A DNA stretch of 64,000 nucleotides from Kutzneria chonburiensis (lineage in GTDB: Bacteria; Actinomycetota; Actinomycetes; Mycobacteriales; Pseudonocardiaceae): NCBI RefSeq assembly GCF_028622115.1, contig NZ_CP097263.1, positions 9,621,501 through 9,685,500 on the forward strand, given 5' to 3'. Of this stretch, positions 63,012-64,000 are shown in pieces. The first letter of the stretch is position 1. Each line of letters starts with the position of its first letter. The translations under genes were made by a program, and so were the position numbers. The notes beneath the pieces are model-generated. The model did no database searches, was not told the origin of the DNA, and saw nothing but the letters and a program-made list of their open reading frames with translations.

Positions 63012-63794
63012 GTGCTCGCGACGCTGCTGGCCGCCTCCGCGGATGGTGACGTGCGAGCCGCGGTGAGGATGGCGGTGCCGCAGTGGCTGGATGCCGCCGT
63101 GCGGCCGATGCGAAGCGTCGGCCTGCACGGCGGCATGACCGGCACGCTGTTCGGACTGGAGCTGCTGAGCGGCCTCCATCCGCCGGTTTCCCGCCTGGCG
63201 CACCGGGTCCGAGGCTGGCTGGGGGAGCGGCGGTTCGAAGAGTTCGATCTGATCGGCGGCACGGTCGGGGCCTGCCTGGCGGGGTGTCGGCAACCGGTCT
63301 GGTTCGAAGGGGAGGACACCGGACTGGCCCATGGGGCCGCCGGTGTGCTCCTTGTGTCGCTGCAGCCGGAGTTGATTTCCTGGCTGCTGAAGCAGTCCTT
63401 TGTGGACCAACAACGGCAGGGTTGGTGCTACGGCATTCCCGGCATCGCCTGGGCGCTGTGGACGGCCGGCGCGCGGACCGAAGCCGTGCGGCTGGTACGC
63501 ATTCTGTGTCAGACCTTCGATCCCGAGCTCAATCTGTACGGTGAGCCGGCCGACCGGCTCGGGATCTGTCACGGTGCCGCGGGTGTGCTGCTCATCGCCG
63601 ACGCCTTCGCCCGCGAAGGCGTGTCGGGGGCGAAGGTGCTCAGTGATCTGATGCAGACGTACCTGGTGGAACGCCTGGATTTGGTGGCAGGGCTGGACGA
63701 CACGCTGCTCCGTGGCGGAAGTGGCGTGCTCGCGGCGTTGCTGACGGTGCGGGGTGCCGACCGGCGCTGGCTCAGATGCCTTGGCCTGCGCTGA
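63012..63794 (+). CDS. LanC-type lanthionine cyclase, short form
   Basis: About 260 residues. Gly-rich repeats of the LanC barrel: GLHGGMTGTLFGLELL, IGGTVGACL, LAHGAAGVLLVSL, WCYGIPGIAWAL, ICHGAAGVLLIA, LRGGSGVLAALL. Zinc ligands are Cys in WCYG and the Cys-His pair in CHG. Start uncertain: GTG 63012 has GGAG upstream; no ATG fits. LanC is usually about 400 residues, so the N-terminal helices are missing or reduced. It would close thioether rings between dehydroalanines and cysteines of the peptide encoded 35 bases upstream. Confidence 0.85.
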   Translation: MLATLLAASADGDVRAAVRMAVPQWLDAAVRPMRSVGLHGGMTGTLFGLELLSGLHPPVSRLAHRVRGWLGERRFEEFDLIGGTVGACLAGCRQPVWFEGEDTGLAHGAAGVLLVSLQPELISWLLKQSFVDQQRQGWCYGIPGIAWALWTAGARTEAVRLVRILCQTFDPELNLYGEPADRLGICHGAAGVLLIADAFAREGVSGAKVLSDLMQTYLVERLDLVAGLDDTLLRGGSGVLAALLTVRGADRRWLRCLGLR

Positions 63795-63797
63795 CTT

Positions 63798-64000
63798 TCA
63801 GTGCGCGGCGATGAGCTGGAGGGCGGCCAGGCCGACGAGCAGGGCAGGGCCGCGTAGCAGCTGACGGATGAGGTGGACGGGGACGGCGCCGAAGCCGGTT
63901 TCGAAGATGGCGCTGCCGCCGCCGTAGTCCATGGGCGGGCGGGTGGCCATGGCGTAGACCACGAGCACGGCACCGGCGGCGGAGATGACGACGGTGACGG
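63798..64000 (-). CDS. membrane protein, 5' part outside window
   Basis: The last 67 residues are visible: two hydrophobic segments (VTVVISAAGAVLVVYAM and LLRGPALLVGLAALQLIAAH) around RPPMDYGGGSAIFETGFGAVPVHLIRQ. No family is recognised. It converges with the cyclase gene, with three bases between stops, so it is not part of that operon; whether it relates to peptide export or immunity cannot be told. Confidence 0.6.
   Translation of the reverse strand, partial: VTVVISAAGAVLVVYAMATRPPMDYGGGSAIFETGFGAVPVHLIRQLLRGPALLVGLAALQLIAAH

Overview
The window is GC-rich (about 70%), uses GTG and TTG starts freely, and carries gene families typical of filamentous actinobacteria: two conservons, a SARP/AfsR regulator, a type II fatty-acid operon with a FasR-like activator and DUF3145, a 6C-type small RNA, and a PnuX-type transporter under an FMN riboswitch. 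A member of the Pseudonocardiales (Amycolatopsis/Kutzneria-like) fits best; the genus cannot be fixed from the sequence alone.

Layout. 1-884 is the partial end of a GT-C membrane glycosyltransferase. 962-5849 (minus) is a nitrate-assimilation operon: catalytic nitrate reductase, flavoprotein electron-transfer subunit, NarK transporter. Divergent from it, 6327-10228 is a complete conservon whose sensor has a nitrate/nitrite-sensing domain, followed by an AfsR-type regulator (10241-13108). 13246-17368 holds a secreted M15-like protein, an ABC exporter and a NarL-type two-component pair. 17545-20730 holds two unknown proteins, an Lrp-type regulator and a carboxylesterase. 20923-25497 is an unusual operon in which an MFS exporter, a stand-alone protein and a YceI protein all carry the same carboxypeptidase-regulatory-like beta-sandwich domain, with a MarR regulator in the middle. 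25736-29761 is a second conservon that lacks the DUF742 gene and ends in an MHYT membrane sensor. 29849-35558 (minus) carries an OmpR-type two-component system and two membrane glycosyltransferases. 35793-39137 holds a secreted-repeat protein, an ECF-like sigma factor, a MarR regulator with a clear operator, a 6C RNA and a membrane protein. 39827-47885 holds a large LuxR regulator, an S53 protease, a TetR regulator, a PLP enzyme and a flavin disulfide reductase. 48056-55595 is the fatty-acid region (fabD-fabH-acpP-fabF with its regulator, DUF3145 and two membrane-anchored unknowns). 55700-59128 holds a secreted S33 peptidase, a membrane protein and the riboswitch-controlled PnuX. 59098-59913 is a polysaccharide deacetylase truncated by an inverted-repeat element. 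60018-63794 is a compact class I lanthipeptide locus with a split dehydratase, a 48-residue precursor peptide and a short LanC cyclase.

Long palindromes recur through the window. At least three families occur more than once: the ACCCCCGCGAGTCCCGC family at 13088, 29761, 42621 and 57211; the ACGCCACATGCGCTTCCT pair at 36579/36661; and the GCTTGGAAGGGGGC pair at 46380/54351. They sit right after stop codons, often between convergent genes. They look like dispersed extragenic elements that also serve as terminators. The strongest candidates for undescribed biology are the lanthipeptide locus, the MFS/YceI shared-domain operon, the DUF742-less MHYT conservon and the palindrome families.
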